DNA from: an uncultured Paracoccaceae bacterium
GTDB lineage: Bacteria; Pseudomonadota; Alphaproteobacteria; Rhodobacterales; Rhodobacteraceae
Length of the DNA stretch: 16,625 bases
Assembly: GCA_913054485.1 (NCBI GenBank)
Contig: CAJXHQ010000017.1
Coordinates: 1-16,625 of the forward strand
Direction of reading: 5' to 3'
The position numbers and the translations under genes are program-made. The notes under the pieces were generated by a model. That model made no database searches, was not told where the DNA came from, and saw nothing but the letters and a program-made list of their open reading frames with translations. Below, piece by piece: positions 1-8,977 of the stretch. Positions within the stretch are counted from its first letter, which is position 1, and every line of letters starts with the position of its first letter.

Positions 1-268
1 CAAGCAGCTGGTGACTCTGAAGGTGGATTGCACCCATGCGCCCGCGCACGGCGGCGCGTCTCTGATGGAGGACGGCAGGGTTGTCGGCACCGTGACTTCT
101 GGCGACTGGGGCCACCGGGTCGGCCTGAACCTGGCCTATGCCTTCATGGAACCGCGCCTCGCCGCACCGGGCAGTACTATGATGCTGGACCTATGCGGCG
201 ATCTGGTTGCGGCCGAAGTCATTCCCGCCGGGCCGTACGATGCGGACTACACCCGTATCCGCTCCTGA
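1..268 (+). CDS. Dimethylglycine/sarcosine dehydrogenase-like protein, C-terminal aminomethyltransferase (GcvT) domain, 5' partial
   Basis: This is the last ~88 codons of a gene that begins outside the window; the reading frame is open from base 2 and ends at TGA 266-268. The peptide contains a G-x-V-T-S-G-x-W-G-H-R-V-G-x-N-L-A-like stretch followed by E-P-R-x-A-x-P-G and ends in a P-Y-D-x-D-Y-x-R-x-R-S tail. This is the pattern of the C-terminal barrel of GcvT-type folate-binding domains fused to FAD-dependent dimethylglycine or sarcosine dehydrogenases. Family members oxidatively demethylate dimethylglycine or sarcosine in the cytoplasm and pass the one-carbon unit to tetrahydrofolate. The gene end overlaps the following GlxA-family regulator, a type often linked to glycine betaine catabolism, which supports the call. 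The FAD domain is not visible, so a stand-alone aminomethyltransferase cannot be excluded. Confidence 0.72.
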   Translation, partial: KQLVTLKVDCTHAPAHGGASLMEDGRVVGTVTSGDWGHRVGLNLAYAFMEPRLAAPGSTMMLDLCGDLVAAEVIPAGPYDADYTRIRS

Positions 269-1238
269 GCCGCAGGTGCCGCGCCATGCGGTCCTGCACC
301 TGGAACCGGGCTTTGTGGCGACAGAAGCCGCCGCGGTACAGGACGTGCTGCGGATCGCCAACCGCCATCTGGGGCGGCAGGCGTTCCGGTTGAGCGTGAC
401 CACAAGCTCCGGGCAGGCGCTTGTGGAAAGCCTTTCTGGCAGCTTGGTCCGGGCGGAACCGCTGGATTGGAAACAGCTGCGCCCGGACCATCTGATCCTG
501 GGCGGCGGCCTTGGCATCGTCCCGGTGTTGCCGGCCCTGATGCCCGCCATCACCCGGCAGCGCAGGGGAGGCGTGCAATGCCTGTTCCTTTCCGATGCGG
601 CGGCGGAATGGGCGCGCCGCAATGCCGGTGCTGACCCGGTCACCACGCATTGGGAGAACCGGGATGCGCTGGAGGAAACCCATCCCGGTCTTACGGTGGA
701 CGGCGGGCTCTACTCTACTTACGCTGGGGCAGTTACCAGCGCTGGCATGGGATCCACCGCGGACCTTATCCTGACGTCGGTTGTCGCGCCGGTATCGGCT
801 GATCTGGCCAGCGCGGTTGCACGCAGCCTGGTGATTGAGGGCATCCGCAGCGGCGACACCGCACAGCGGCCGCTGGAGGCGGACGGGCTGGCACCAGGCC
901 GCGGGCGCCTGGCGCCGATCATCCGCCGGATGGAGGAAAACATCGAAACACCGCTGCGGCTGAAGGATCTGGCGGCGGAGGCCGGCCTGTCGGTGCGGCA
1001 AGTGGAGCGGAACTTCAAAGCTGTTACCGGGCGAACGCCGGCCGGCTATTACCGCTGGCTGCGGCTGCGCAGGGGCAAGACCCTGCTGGAGCAGACCGGC
1101 TTAAGCGTGCTGGAAGTTGCAGTCTGCTGTGGCTTTTCCGGCAATTGCGGCTTCTCGCGCGTGTTCCAGCGGGAATTTGGGATATTGCCGTCCGAGCTGC
1201 GCCGGCGGGTAAAATCCGCCACCGCAAACCGCTTCTGA
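240..1238 (+). CDS. GlxA-family (DJ-1/PfpI + AraC) transcriptional regulator
   Basis: This 332-residue protein is a predicted cytoplasmic transcription factor. Residues ~15-190 form a DJ-1/PfpI-like domain: a hydrophobic first strand, the H-L-I-L-G-G-G-L-G turn, then T-T-H-W and V-T-S-A-G-M segments as in GlxA proteins. No catalytic cysteine is visible at the expected elbow, as is usual for regulators of this class. Residues ~225-325 are a double helix-turn-helix AraC domain (L-K-D-L-A-A-E-A-G-L-S-V-R-Q-V-E-R and V-A-V-C-C-G-F-S-G-N-C-G-F-S-R-V-F). ATG 240 lies inside the upstream gene (29-bp overlap) and has only a weak ribosome-binding site. GTG 276, just after the upstream stop, is the alternative start. 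The position directly behind a dimethylglycine dehydrogenase-like gene suggests a GbdR-like regulator of betaine or methylated-glycine catabolism. That role is inferred from context; the family call is firm. Confidence 0.88.
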   Translation: MRTTPVSAPEPQVPRHAVLHLEPGFVATEAAAVQDVLRIANRHLGRQAFRLSVTTSSGQALVESLSGSLVRAEPLDWKQLRPDHLILGGGLGIVPVLPALMPAITRQRRGGVQCLFLSDAAAEWARRNAGADPVTTHWENRDALEETHPGLTVDGGLYSTYAGAVTSAGMGSTADLILTSVVAPVSADLASAVARSLVIEGIRSGDTAQRPLEADGLAPGRGRLAPIIRRMEENIETPLRLKDLAAEAGLSVRQVERNFKAVTGRTPAGYYRWLRLRRGKTLLEQTGLSVLEVAVCCGFSGNCGFSRVFQREFGILPSELRRRVKSATANRF

Positions 1239-1242
1239 CCGG

Positions 1243-3070
1243 TCAGGCCTGGTCCGGCATCGCGGCGGTCTCTTCTGCGAGCTGCCGCATCTCGCGGCCC
1301 GGCTCACCGCCTAGCGGCGCGATCAGGCGGTAGAACAGGGGCGTCAGGAACAGGGTGAACACAGTTGCAAAGCCCAGGCCGCCCACGATGACCCAACCCA
1401 CGGCCAAGCGCGCTTCGGCACCGGAGGCCAGCACCAGGAGCACCACCAGAGGGGCAGTGCCAAATACCATCACCGTGCCGGACTGGCTTTCCTTCAGCGA
1501 GGCGGCCTCGCCGCGCAAGGAGAGGCGCACATCCGCCGGCAGCACCTCGGACGCGATTTCCTGCATCCGTGCGGCGGCCTCTCCCAGGCTGGCCTCGGCA
1601 TTGACAGCGCGACCATTCCTCGCGGCACAAACTTGCCGCCGCTGGTGCGCATGAAGACGCTTTCGATGTCTTGCGGGTTGCGCACAGGCGCGGCGCCGGG
1701 CTGCAGCAGGATCTCGGTCTCTTCGCCGCCGATGAAGACCTCTTGCGCCACGATGCCCTCGGTCAGCATGTTGATGGTGGCCGCCACCGCCTCGGGCGCG
1801 AGGCCCAGCTGGGTGGCCATGTCGCGGTCGATGCTGACATCGATCTGCGGCTGGCTGGCGTCCTGCGACAGCTGCGGGTTCACGAAGGCCGGGTCGCCCT
1901 GCATCGCCGCCACCAGGGTCGCGGTTTGTTCGTTCAGCTCATCGTAGTCATTGCCCAGAAGCGCAAGCTGCAGGCCCCGGCCGGCGCCCCGGATCCCTAG
2001 GCTGTCAGGCGAAAACGCCAGATTGGTCAGACCGGGGGGCGGCCAGGGTCCAGTCGACCACGCGCAGGTAGAGTTTGCCGGGCCCGCGCGGCACCGCGGG
2101 CGCTGCCGCCGCGCCGCTCCCGCCACCCGGATCCAGCTTGCGGCCATCGCCGGGGTCAGCGTCAGCGCCAGAAGAGTAATCGTATGATGGAAAAGCCGGC
2201 CATCCAGATCGCGGCGACCGCCCCGGTCAGCGAGATCCGGATGGTCAGCGCCGGGATCGGCACTGCCCGCCAGGAGCGCAGGAAGGCGAAAATCACAGCG
2301 ATCACGATCAGCACTGCCAGCCCGATAGAGAAACCGTCACCTCGCGGATCGGCTGTGCGATATAAATCCTGCCGTCTGAGGTGATCACCAGCTCCATGTT
2401 TTCCGGCAGCTCCGCTTGCAGGTTCTCCGCCCGTGCGCGCACCTCCTGCGAGATCGTCAGAGTGTTGCCCAGCGACTGCCGCACCACGCCAAGCCCGACC
2501 GAGGTTTCCCCGCCGGTCCGTGCAAATACCTCGCGCTCCTTGGCGGTGCAGGCCACCAGTGCAGTGCCGCCGATGCGGATGTGTTTGTTGATGCGCAGAT
2601 TTTCGATCATTTCCACCGTGACTTCCGGGTCGCGGCTGCGCAGGATCACGGATTGGCTGGCGGTCTCCAGATCGCCGAGCGCAGTGTCGGCGCGCAACGT
2701 CCGCAGCGCCGCCTGCACATCGCCCAGGTCCAGCCCCAGCCCGGCCGGCCGCGGCAGGAAGACCTGCAGGCGGAGCTCGTTTTCCTGCTCGCCGTAGATC
2801 TGGACCTCCGATACGCCGGGAATGGTGCCCAGCACATCGGTCGGCCGCCCTTCGGCCATCAGCGTCATCTCTGCCATTGAGGCTTCGCCAAGCAGTGAAA
2901 GCTGTACAATGGGTTCGGAGTTTCAATCGTTCTTGCTGACGGCGGGGGCCTCGATCCCTTCCGGCAGGTCGCGTTCGGCCTGGCTGATGATGTCACGCGC
3001 CTCATTGGTGGCGGTGTCGATGTCGGCGCCATCCTGGAGGTCGATTTGCCACCGCCTCAATTCCACGCCG
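1243..3070 (-). pseudogene. Decayed RND-family (AcrB-like) efflux pump
   Basis: Pieces of one RND transporter lie in order on the minus strand but in different frames. From about 3070 down to 2320 are porter-domain pieces (A-P-A-V-S-K-N-D, then I-P-G-V-S-E-V-Q-I-Y-G) interrupted by an in-frame TGA at 2923-2925. A frameshift near 2320 leads to a membrane piece (S-I-G-L-A-V-L-I-V-I-A-V-I-F-A-F-L-R-S-W) that stops near 2162. Another frame starts with L-T-L-T-P-A-M-A-A-S and carries the second periplasmic half. A frameshift near 1625 leads to the C-terminus (G-W-V-I-V-G-G-L-G-F-A-T-V-F-T-L-F-L-T-P), ending only 4 bp from the convergent regulator. About 600 codons remain against ~1,030 in the family. 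The N-terminal ~100 residues are gone. The segments that carry the proton-relay motifs (Asp-Asp of TM4, Lys of TM10) are deleted. It cannot make a working pump. The original substrate is unknown. Confidence 0.9.
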
Positions 3071-3455
3071 CGCAAATGTCTTGACTATCGAACATCCGCC
3101 GAAGTCTTCGAAAGAAAGCTTTTAGAAATTCAGAACCGGTTGGAATAAAATGACATATCTGACCTTGCGCTTCACCGCGAGTTCACAAATCCGCCCGGCG
3201 CCCCCGCTTGCGGCAGGTCGATTGCAGGGTCGCCGCTGTTTCCGAAGGTCAGGAACCTGGCCAGAGCGGCGATAGCGGCCAGAAAAGCAATTTGCCTGAT
3301 GCAGGTGTTTCCCGTGGTACTGGTTAAAACCGGCGCGAACAAATGCGCCGGGCAATCGGTGTGAAGGTAGTTCTATGCGGCCAAATGCAATCTCCGTCAC
3401 AGGGTCCGAAGCTTCCGGCGAAAGAGTGCCTGCAGGCTGCCGGGATGCAGCTGAA
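3071..3455. other. Gene-free stretch beyond the 5' remnant of the RND pseudogene
   Basis: No convincing gene is visible. On the minus strand near 3170-3310 one frame reads a hydrophobic piece (I-A-F-L-A-A-I-A-A-L-A-R-F-L-T-F) followed by a polar stretch and a stop. It has no start codon in a sensible place and does not match a named family. It could be a scrap of the membrane-fusion (HlyD-like) partner that normally precedes an RND pump, but this is a guess. The A/T-richer part around 3075-3160 looks unlike the flanking coding DNA. Confidence 0.4.
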
Positions 3456-3484
3456 TAAGAAAGGGCCGGGGAAATCCCCGGCCC
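3456..3484 (-). terminator. Rho-independent terminator of the formaldehyde dehydrogenase gene
   Basis: A perfect 9-bp stem (GGGCCGGGG at 3463-3471 with CCCCGGCCC at 3476-3484) encloses a 4-base loop. On the minus strand it is followed by TTTCTTATT (3462 downward). It begins 27 bp beyond the stop codon of the dehydrogenase gene, which is the expected position and direction for its intrinsic terminator. Confidence 0.88.
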
Positions 3485-3510
3485 ATGTTTTCAGTGCTGC
3501 GCGGTGCGGG

Positions 3511-4626
<1,116 letters not shown>

Positions 4627-4903
4627 GTTTCGGGTTCCTTTGTCTCTCTGTTGCCGGACCTGAAAAGGGTCCGGGTATCTGCGCCGGCGCGCGCGAAACA
4701 GGGCGCCGGGCGGTTGTCTTAAATTCTCGCCCGCGACGGGGGCGCAGCCTCAGCGTTACAGAAGCCGTGCCTCTGGCGCAAGCATCGCGGGCCATTCCAA
4801 TGTAGCAGCCAGGCAGGCAGGGTGGGACACCGTATGCGGCACAGGTTTTCCCGCCTGCGCCATGGCGGGCGAAAACGCCGCAACAAATTCAGCGGGCTGC
4901 CCC
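4627..4903. other. Intergenic region between divergent adhI and copA
   Basis: This stretch carries the adhI leader at its left end (AAGGAA at about 4635-4640, minus strand) and leads into the copA promoter at its right end. An open frame of about 60 codons exists on the minus strand (4756-4941), but its only start codon sits inside the copA promoter and its product resembles no known family, so it is not called a gene. Nothing else is recognisable. Confidence 0.5.
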
Positions 4904-4936
4904 TTGACCTTCCCCTTGCTGGAACCTCCATATGAC
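4904..4936 (+). promoter_or_regulatory. CueR-type copper-responsive promoter of the copA-cueR operon
   Basis: TTGACC (4904-4909) is a good -35 element. It is followed by TTCC-CCTTGCT-GGAA, whose inverted TTCC/GGAA arms and 7-base centre (4910-4924) closely resemble the CueR box of the E. coli copA promoter as I remember it. The -10 is CATATG (19-bp spacing) or TATGAC (21-bp spacing). A spacer longer than 17 bp is the hallmark of MerR-family promoters, in which the metal-bound activator untwists the DNA. The outer part of the right arm (CCT instead of GGT) departs from perfect symmetry. The likely transcription start is near 4942-4945. CueR from the same operon would bind here. Confidence 0.82.
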
Positions 4937-4968
4937 CCCACATCAGCAAGATGGATGAAGAGTTTCCC

Positions 4969-7437
4969 ATGTCACCAAAGCATTCCCTGTCACTGAGAAT
5001 CACCGGGCTGAACTGTGCCGGCTGCGCAGGCCGCGCCGAACGGGCGCTTGCGGCAGCGCAGGGGGTGGACGCGGCGTCGGTGAATCTTGCTTCGGCTTCG
5101 GCAGAGGTCACCGGCAACAGGCGGCTGTCGGCAGAAACACTTGCTGGCGCGCTGGCGGAGGCAGGCTACCCGGCAGCGGAAGCCACGGCAGAGCTGGAGC
5201 TGGAAGGGCTGACCTGCGCCTCCTGCGTGGCCCGGGTGGAAGGTGCGCTGCTGTCTGTGCCCGGTGTACTGGATGCTGCCGTCAACCTGGCCGCCGGACG
5301 GGCGCAGCTTCGCTATCTTGAAGGCAGCACGGATACGGGCCAACTGACCGGCGCGGTGCGAGAGGCAGGCTATGCGGCGCGCGCGGTTTCAGCGGACGGC
5401 GGGGAAGATGCCGGTGCGGCACGCCGGGCAGAGGAAATCGCCGGCCTCAGGCGCGATACGCTGCTGGCCGGGTTCCTGGCGCTGCCGGTCTTCCTGATCG
5501 AGATGGGCGGTCACATGATCCCGGCGCTGCACCATTGGGTGGCAGCAAATATCGGCATGCAGACCAGCTATCTGATGCAATTCCTGCTGACCTCCGCCGT
5601 TCTGATCGGGCCGGGCCGCCAGTTTTATGCCAAGGGCTTCCCGGCGTTGCTGCGCGGTGCCCCCGATATGAACGCGCTGGTGGCGCTGGGCACCTCTGCC
5701 GCCTATCTGTTCTCGCTTGTCGCGACCTTTGCGCCGGGCCTGCTGCCCGCCGGCACCGCCAATGTCTATTATGAGGCGGCGGCAGTCATTGTCGTGCTGA
5801 TCCTCATGGGCCGCTGGCTAGAGGCCCGCGCCAAAGGCCGAACCGGGGCCGCGATCCGGCGGCTGGCCGGGTTGCAGGCTAAAACTGCAATGAGGCTCCA
5901 AGGCGGGGAGACCGTTGAGGTGCCGGTGGCAGAGATCGCGCCCGGCGACACCATCCGCACCCGCCCAGGTGAGCGTTTCGCGGTCGATGGCCGGGTGCTG
6001 AGCGGCACGTCCTACGTGGATGAAAGCATGATCACCGGCGAGCCGGTGCCGCAGGCCAAAACCTTGGGCGATGCGGTTACTGCAGGCACGGTCAACGGCA
6101 ATGGTGCGCTGGATGTGGAGGCGTTGCGAACCGGTTCAGATACAGCCCTGGCCCAGATCATGCGTATGGTCGGGCAGGCGCAGGGCGCGAAACTGCCGGT
6201 GCAGAGCCTGGTTGACCGGATCACGCTGCGGTTCGTGCCGGCTGTGATAGCGGTTGCCGCCCTGACCGTGCTGGTCTGGGGGGGCTTCGGGCCGGCTCCC
6301 TCGCTGCCGCTGGCACTGGTTGCCGGCGTCTCGGTCCTGATCATCGCCTGCCCCTGCGCCATGGGGCTGGCCACGCCGGCCGCGATCATGGCGGGTATCG
6401 GACGGGCGGCGGATCTGGGCGTATTGTTCCGCAAGGGCGATGTGCTGCAGCGGCTGGAGGGCGTGCGGGTGATCGCGCTCGACAAGACCGGTACGCTGAC
6501 CGAGGGGCGGCCCAAGCTGACATCTGTGCATTGCGCCGAAGGGTTCACTCGCGAAACCGTCCTGCGGATGACCGCCGCGGCGGAGGCCCAGTCCGAACAC
6601 CCGATTGCCCGTGCCATTGTCGAGGCCGCAGGAAAAAAGCGGCCCGCGGCCGAGGCGGTAGAGGCCATCCCCGGTTTCGGCATCACAGCAACTGTGGGCG
6701 GCCGCAGCTTGCTGGCAGGCGCCGGCAGGCTGATGAGGCGTGAGGGCGTGGATCTCAAGGGGCTGGACGCGGTGGCTGAGGAGCTGGCCGCCCGCGGGGA
6801 GACGCCGCTCTACGTTGCTGTTGACGGCGAAATTGCCGCCCTGCTGGGGGTCTCTGACCCGGTGAAACCGGGCAGCTGCGCTGCGGTCGCTGCTTTTCAC
6901 GCACAGGGGTTGAAGGTCGCCATGCTCACCGGAGACAACGAAGGCACCGCGCGCGCGATAGCGGGGGAACTGGGCATCGACGAGCTGCACGCCGGGCTGC
7001 TGCCCGGGGATAAGGCAGGCGTGATAGAAGAATTGCAGAAAGCATATGGCCCCGCTGCCTTTGCCGGCGACGGTATCAATGACGCGCCGGCGCTGGCCAC
7101 GGCACAGGCCGGGATCGCCATCGGCACCGGCACCGACGTGGCGATCGAGGCGGCGGATGTGGTGCTGATGACCGGCGATCTGCGCGGCGTGGTCAATGCG
7201 CTGCACATCAGCCGGGCGACCATGCGAAATATCCGCCAGAATCTGGGCTGGGCCTTCGGCTACAACATCCTGCTGATCCCGGTGGCGGCCGGGGTGCTGT
7301 ACCCCTTTGGCGGGCCGCTTCTGTCGCCGATGCTGGCGGCCGGCGCCATGGCGCTTTCCAGCGTTTTTGTTGTCACCAACGCCCTGCGCCTCAGCCGCTT
7401 GCGCCCGGCGGCCGGAACCACGGAGGACCGCTCATGA
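4969..7437 (+). CDS. copA: Copper-exporting P1B-type ATPase CopA
   Basis: This 822-residue inner-membrane ATPase pumps Cu(I) out of the cytoplasm. It has two N-terminal heavy-metal-binding domains, with C-A-G-C at residues 16-19 and C-A-S-C at 83-86. These are followed by the membrane domain, an actuator T-G-E-P loop, the intramembrane Cys-Pro-Cys at 461-463, the phosphorylated Asp505 in D-K-T-G-T-L-T, the S-E-H-P nucleotide-domain motif, and G-D-G-I-N-D at 700-705. The C-terminal helix has the [15 protein letters not shown] pattern of Cu(I) pumps. Start choice: ATG 4951 is only ~8 bases from the likely transcript start and lacks a ribosome-binding site, whereas ATG 4969 has GAAGAG 6 bases upstream. 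I therefore prefer 4969, which drops six residues. It overlaps the downstream regulator by 4 bp (ATGA). Expression is expected to rise with copper through the CueR-type promoter at 4904-4936. Confidence 0.96.
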   Translation: MSPKHSLSLRITGLNCAGCAGRAERALAAAQGVDAASVNLASASAEVTGNRRLSAETLAGALAEAGYPAAEATAELELEGLTCASCVARVEGALLSVPGVLDAAVNLAAGRAQLRYLEGSTDTGQLTGAVREAGYAARAVSADGGEDAGAARRAEEIAGLRRDTLLAGFLALPVFLIEMGGHMIPALHHWVAANIGMQTSYLMQFLLTSAVLIGPGRQFYAKGFPALLRGAPDMNALVALGTSAAYLFSLVATFAPGLLPAGTANVYYEAAAVIVVLILMGRWLEARAKGRTGAAIRRLAGLQAKTAMRLQGGETVEVPVAEIAPGDTIRTRPGERFAVDGRVLSGTSYVDESMITGEPVPQAKTLGDAVTAGTVNGNGALDVEALRTGSDTALAQIMRMVGQAQGAKLPVQSLVDRITLRFVPAVIAVAALTVLVWGGFGPAPSLPLALVAGVSVLIIACPCAMGLATPAAIMAGIGRAADLGVLFRKGDVLQRLEGVRVIALDKTGTLTEGRPKLTSVHCAEGFTRETVLRMTAAAEAQSEHPIARAIVEAAGKKRPAAEAVEAIPGFGITATVGGRSLLAGAGRLMRREGVDLKGLDAVAEELAARGETPLYVAVDGEIAALLGVSDPVKPGSCAAVAAFHAQGLKVAMLTGDNEGTARAIAGELGIDELHAGLLPGDKAGVIEELQKAYGPAAFAGDGINDAPALATAQAGIAIGTGTDVAIEAADVVLMTGDLRGVVNALHISRATMRNIRQNLGWAFGYNILLIPVAAGVLYPFGGPLLSPMLAAGAMALSSVFVVTNALRLSRLRPAAGTTEDRS

Positions 7438-7820
7438 ATATCGGCGATGCCGCCGCCCGCTCGGGCCTGCCGGCAAAAACCATCCGCTATTACGAGGACA
7501 TCGGCCTCGTTACACCGCGCCGCAGCTCAAACGGCTACCGGGCCTTTGCGGACTCTGACCTGCACAAACTTGCTTTCCTGGGCCGGGCCCGCGCGCTGGG
7601 CTTTTCCATCGGGGACTGCCGTGCGCTGCTGGCGCTATACGAGGACGACAGCCGTGCCAGCGCCGAGGTGAAGCTGCTGGCGCAGGAGCATCTGGCGCGG
7701 ATCGAGGCGAAGATTGCTGATCTGCGGGCGATGCAGGAGACGCTCACCGAGCTGGTGGTCTGCTGCGCGGGCGACGACCGCCCCGATTGCCCGATCCTGC
7801 GCGGATTGTCCGGCGGATGA
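7434..7820 (+). CDS. cueR: CueR/HmrR-type copper-sensing MerR-family regulator
   Basis: This 128-residue cytoplasmic activator has an N-terminal winged helix-turn-helix ([24 protein letters not shown]; residues 3-36), a long dimerisation helix (~80-108) and a metal loop [13 protein letters not shown]. Cys111 and Cys119 match the spacing of the Cu(I) ligands Cys112 and Cys120 of E. coli CueR, which identifies a monovalent copper/silver sensor rather than a Zn, Cd or Hg sensor. An extra Cys110 lies next to the first ligand. Its ATG overlaps the copA stop codon (ATGA), so the two are probably translationally coupled. Because it sits in the operon driven by the CueR-type box, it should amplify its own synthesis when copper rises. 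The symbol hmrR is used for the same family in rhizobia. Confidence 0.94.
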   Translation: MNIGDAAARSGLPAKTIRYYEDIGLVTPRRSSNGYRAFADSDLHKLAFLGRARALGFSIGDCRALLALYEDDSRASAEVKLLAQEHLARIEAKIADLRAMQETLTELVVCCAGDDRPDCPILRGLSGG

Positions 7821-7935
7821 CCTGAAGCGCGCTGTTTGCGCCCGTGCGGGGGATCGGGCATAGTTGCTGCAGTCCGGCAGAACGCAGACCGGACCAAAAC
7901 AGCGGGCGCAAAGCCCCGGCAGGCGGGAACAGGGC

Positions 7936-8835
7936 ATGAGCAAGCAGGACAGCACCACTGACGGCAGCGCGGAAATGGGGGGCGTCCCCTCCTGGTACCG
8001 CGAGATTTTCCCTGCGGGCCCGAACCGCGGTTTCTTTCACAACCTGGGCGACCACAGCGCGGTCTTTGTCGACCGCGGGCGCGGGCAGCTGGTGGTCTCC
8101 TTTGACAACCTGGCCGAGGCCGGCGGCCATCGTTATGACCGCGAGGCCTGGGCCGCGAAGTTCTGCGCCGACCGGGAGTGGAGCCACCTTGGCATTTTTG
8201 CCCAACCGCCCAGCTGGTTCCGCGACATGGAGCTGATAACCTTCCTCGAGGGCCTGCGCGACGCAGGCTTTTTCAAGCGTTTCGAGCGGGTTGCCTTCTG
8301 CGGCACCTCGATGGGCGGTTTCGGCGCGCTGACTTTCAGCAGCCTGGCCCCGGGCTGCACCGTTGTGGCCTTCAGCCCGCAGACCACTCTGGCGCGGGAC
8401 AAGGCGGGCTGGGACCGCCGTTTCCGGAAAGGCATGCGGCAGGATTGGAGCCTGCCCTATTCCGACGCTGCAGACCATGCTGCCGCGGCTGAGCAGATCT
8501 ATCTGGTCTATGACAGTTTCCTTGAACTGGACCGCCGCCAGGCGCAGCGGCTGGACCCGGCTAATGTGGTGACCCTGCGGGCCTTTGGCCTGGGCCACAA
8601 AAGCGCCTTGGTGCTGCGGCGCATGGACCGGCTGAAACAGGTGATGGAACAAGCCATCACCGGGCAGCTGACGCAGGAGCGGTTCTACAAGCTGATCCGC
8701 AACCGCAAGGACGTCTATCTGTACCGCAAGACCATGGAGGACTATCTGCGGCAGCGGGGCCGCGATGAGCTGGCAGGCCGGCTGGCCCGGGCCTTCAAGA
8801 ACCGCCGGAAAAAGCAGCGGGCAGAACGGGCCTGA
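7936..8835 (+). CDS. Alpha/beta-hydrolase-like protein of unknown function (Roseobacter-type)
   Basis: The protein has 299 residues and no signal peptide or membrane segment. A nucleophile-elbow-like C-G-T-S-M-G-G-F-G-A motif puts Ser125 after a hydrophobic strand (R-V-A-F). His221 in G-L-G-H-K-S is a plausible catalytic histidine. The acidic partner is not clear. The C-terminal ~80 residues are strongly basic (K-N-R-R-K-K-Q-R at the end). From memory it resembles a Rhodobacterales family often labelled phosphoadenosine phosphosulfate reductase; I see nothing here that supports that activity. ATG 7936 is preferred; an upstream TTG (7864) would add only low-complexity residues. It opens a same-strand group with a second unknown protein, a glycosyltransferase and an acetyltransferase, which suggests work on a surface glycan or its substituents. 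This role is inferred only from neighbours. Confidence 0.7.
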   Translation: MSKQDSTTDGSAEMGGVPSWYREIFPAGPNRGFFHNLGDHSAVFVDRGRGQLVVSFDNLAEAGGHRYDREAWAAKFCADREWSHLGIFAQPPSWFRDMELITFLEGLRDAGFFKRFERVAFCGTSMGGFGALTFSSLAPGCTVVAFSPQTTLARDKAGWDRRFRKGMRQDWSLPYSDAADHAAAAEQIYLVYDSFLELDRRQAQRLDPANVVTLRAFGLGHKSALVLRRMDRLKQVMEQAITGQLTQERFYKLIRNRKDVYLYRKTMEDYLRQRGRDELAGRLARAFKNRRKKQRAERA

Positions 8836-8977
8836 GGTGGACACTGGGGCGCAAATGGGGCGGATTGTTTCTTTCTGCCCCTGATTTGGCCCTAAAATGC
8901 CCACAGTCCGCAGGCAGAACCGAGGGTGCAGCCGCGCCTTCAAGCGCGCGGGAAGAATTCGGGCAGGACGTCGCAGA

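Noticed and set aside
4756..4941. Minus-strand open frame of ~60 codons between adhI and copA
   Set aside because: Its GTG start sits inside the copA promoter, there is no ribosome-binding site, and the product has no recognisable family features.
7821..7935. Possible terminator hairpin after cueR (GCGC-rich repeats near 7827-7845)
   Set aside because: The stem is only about 4 bp and no T run follows.
8860..8895. Imperfect inverted repeat (CAAATGGGGC with GCCCCTGATTTG) after the hydrolase-like gene
   Set aside because: It has a bulged stem and a long loop with no T run after it. It could be chance in GC-rich DNA.
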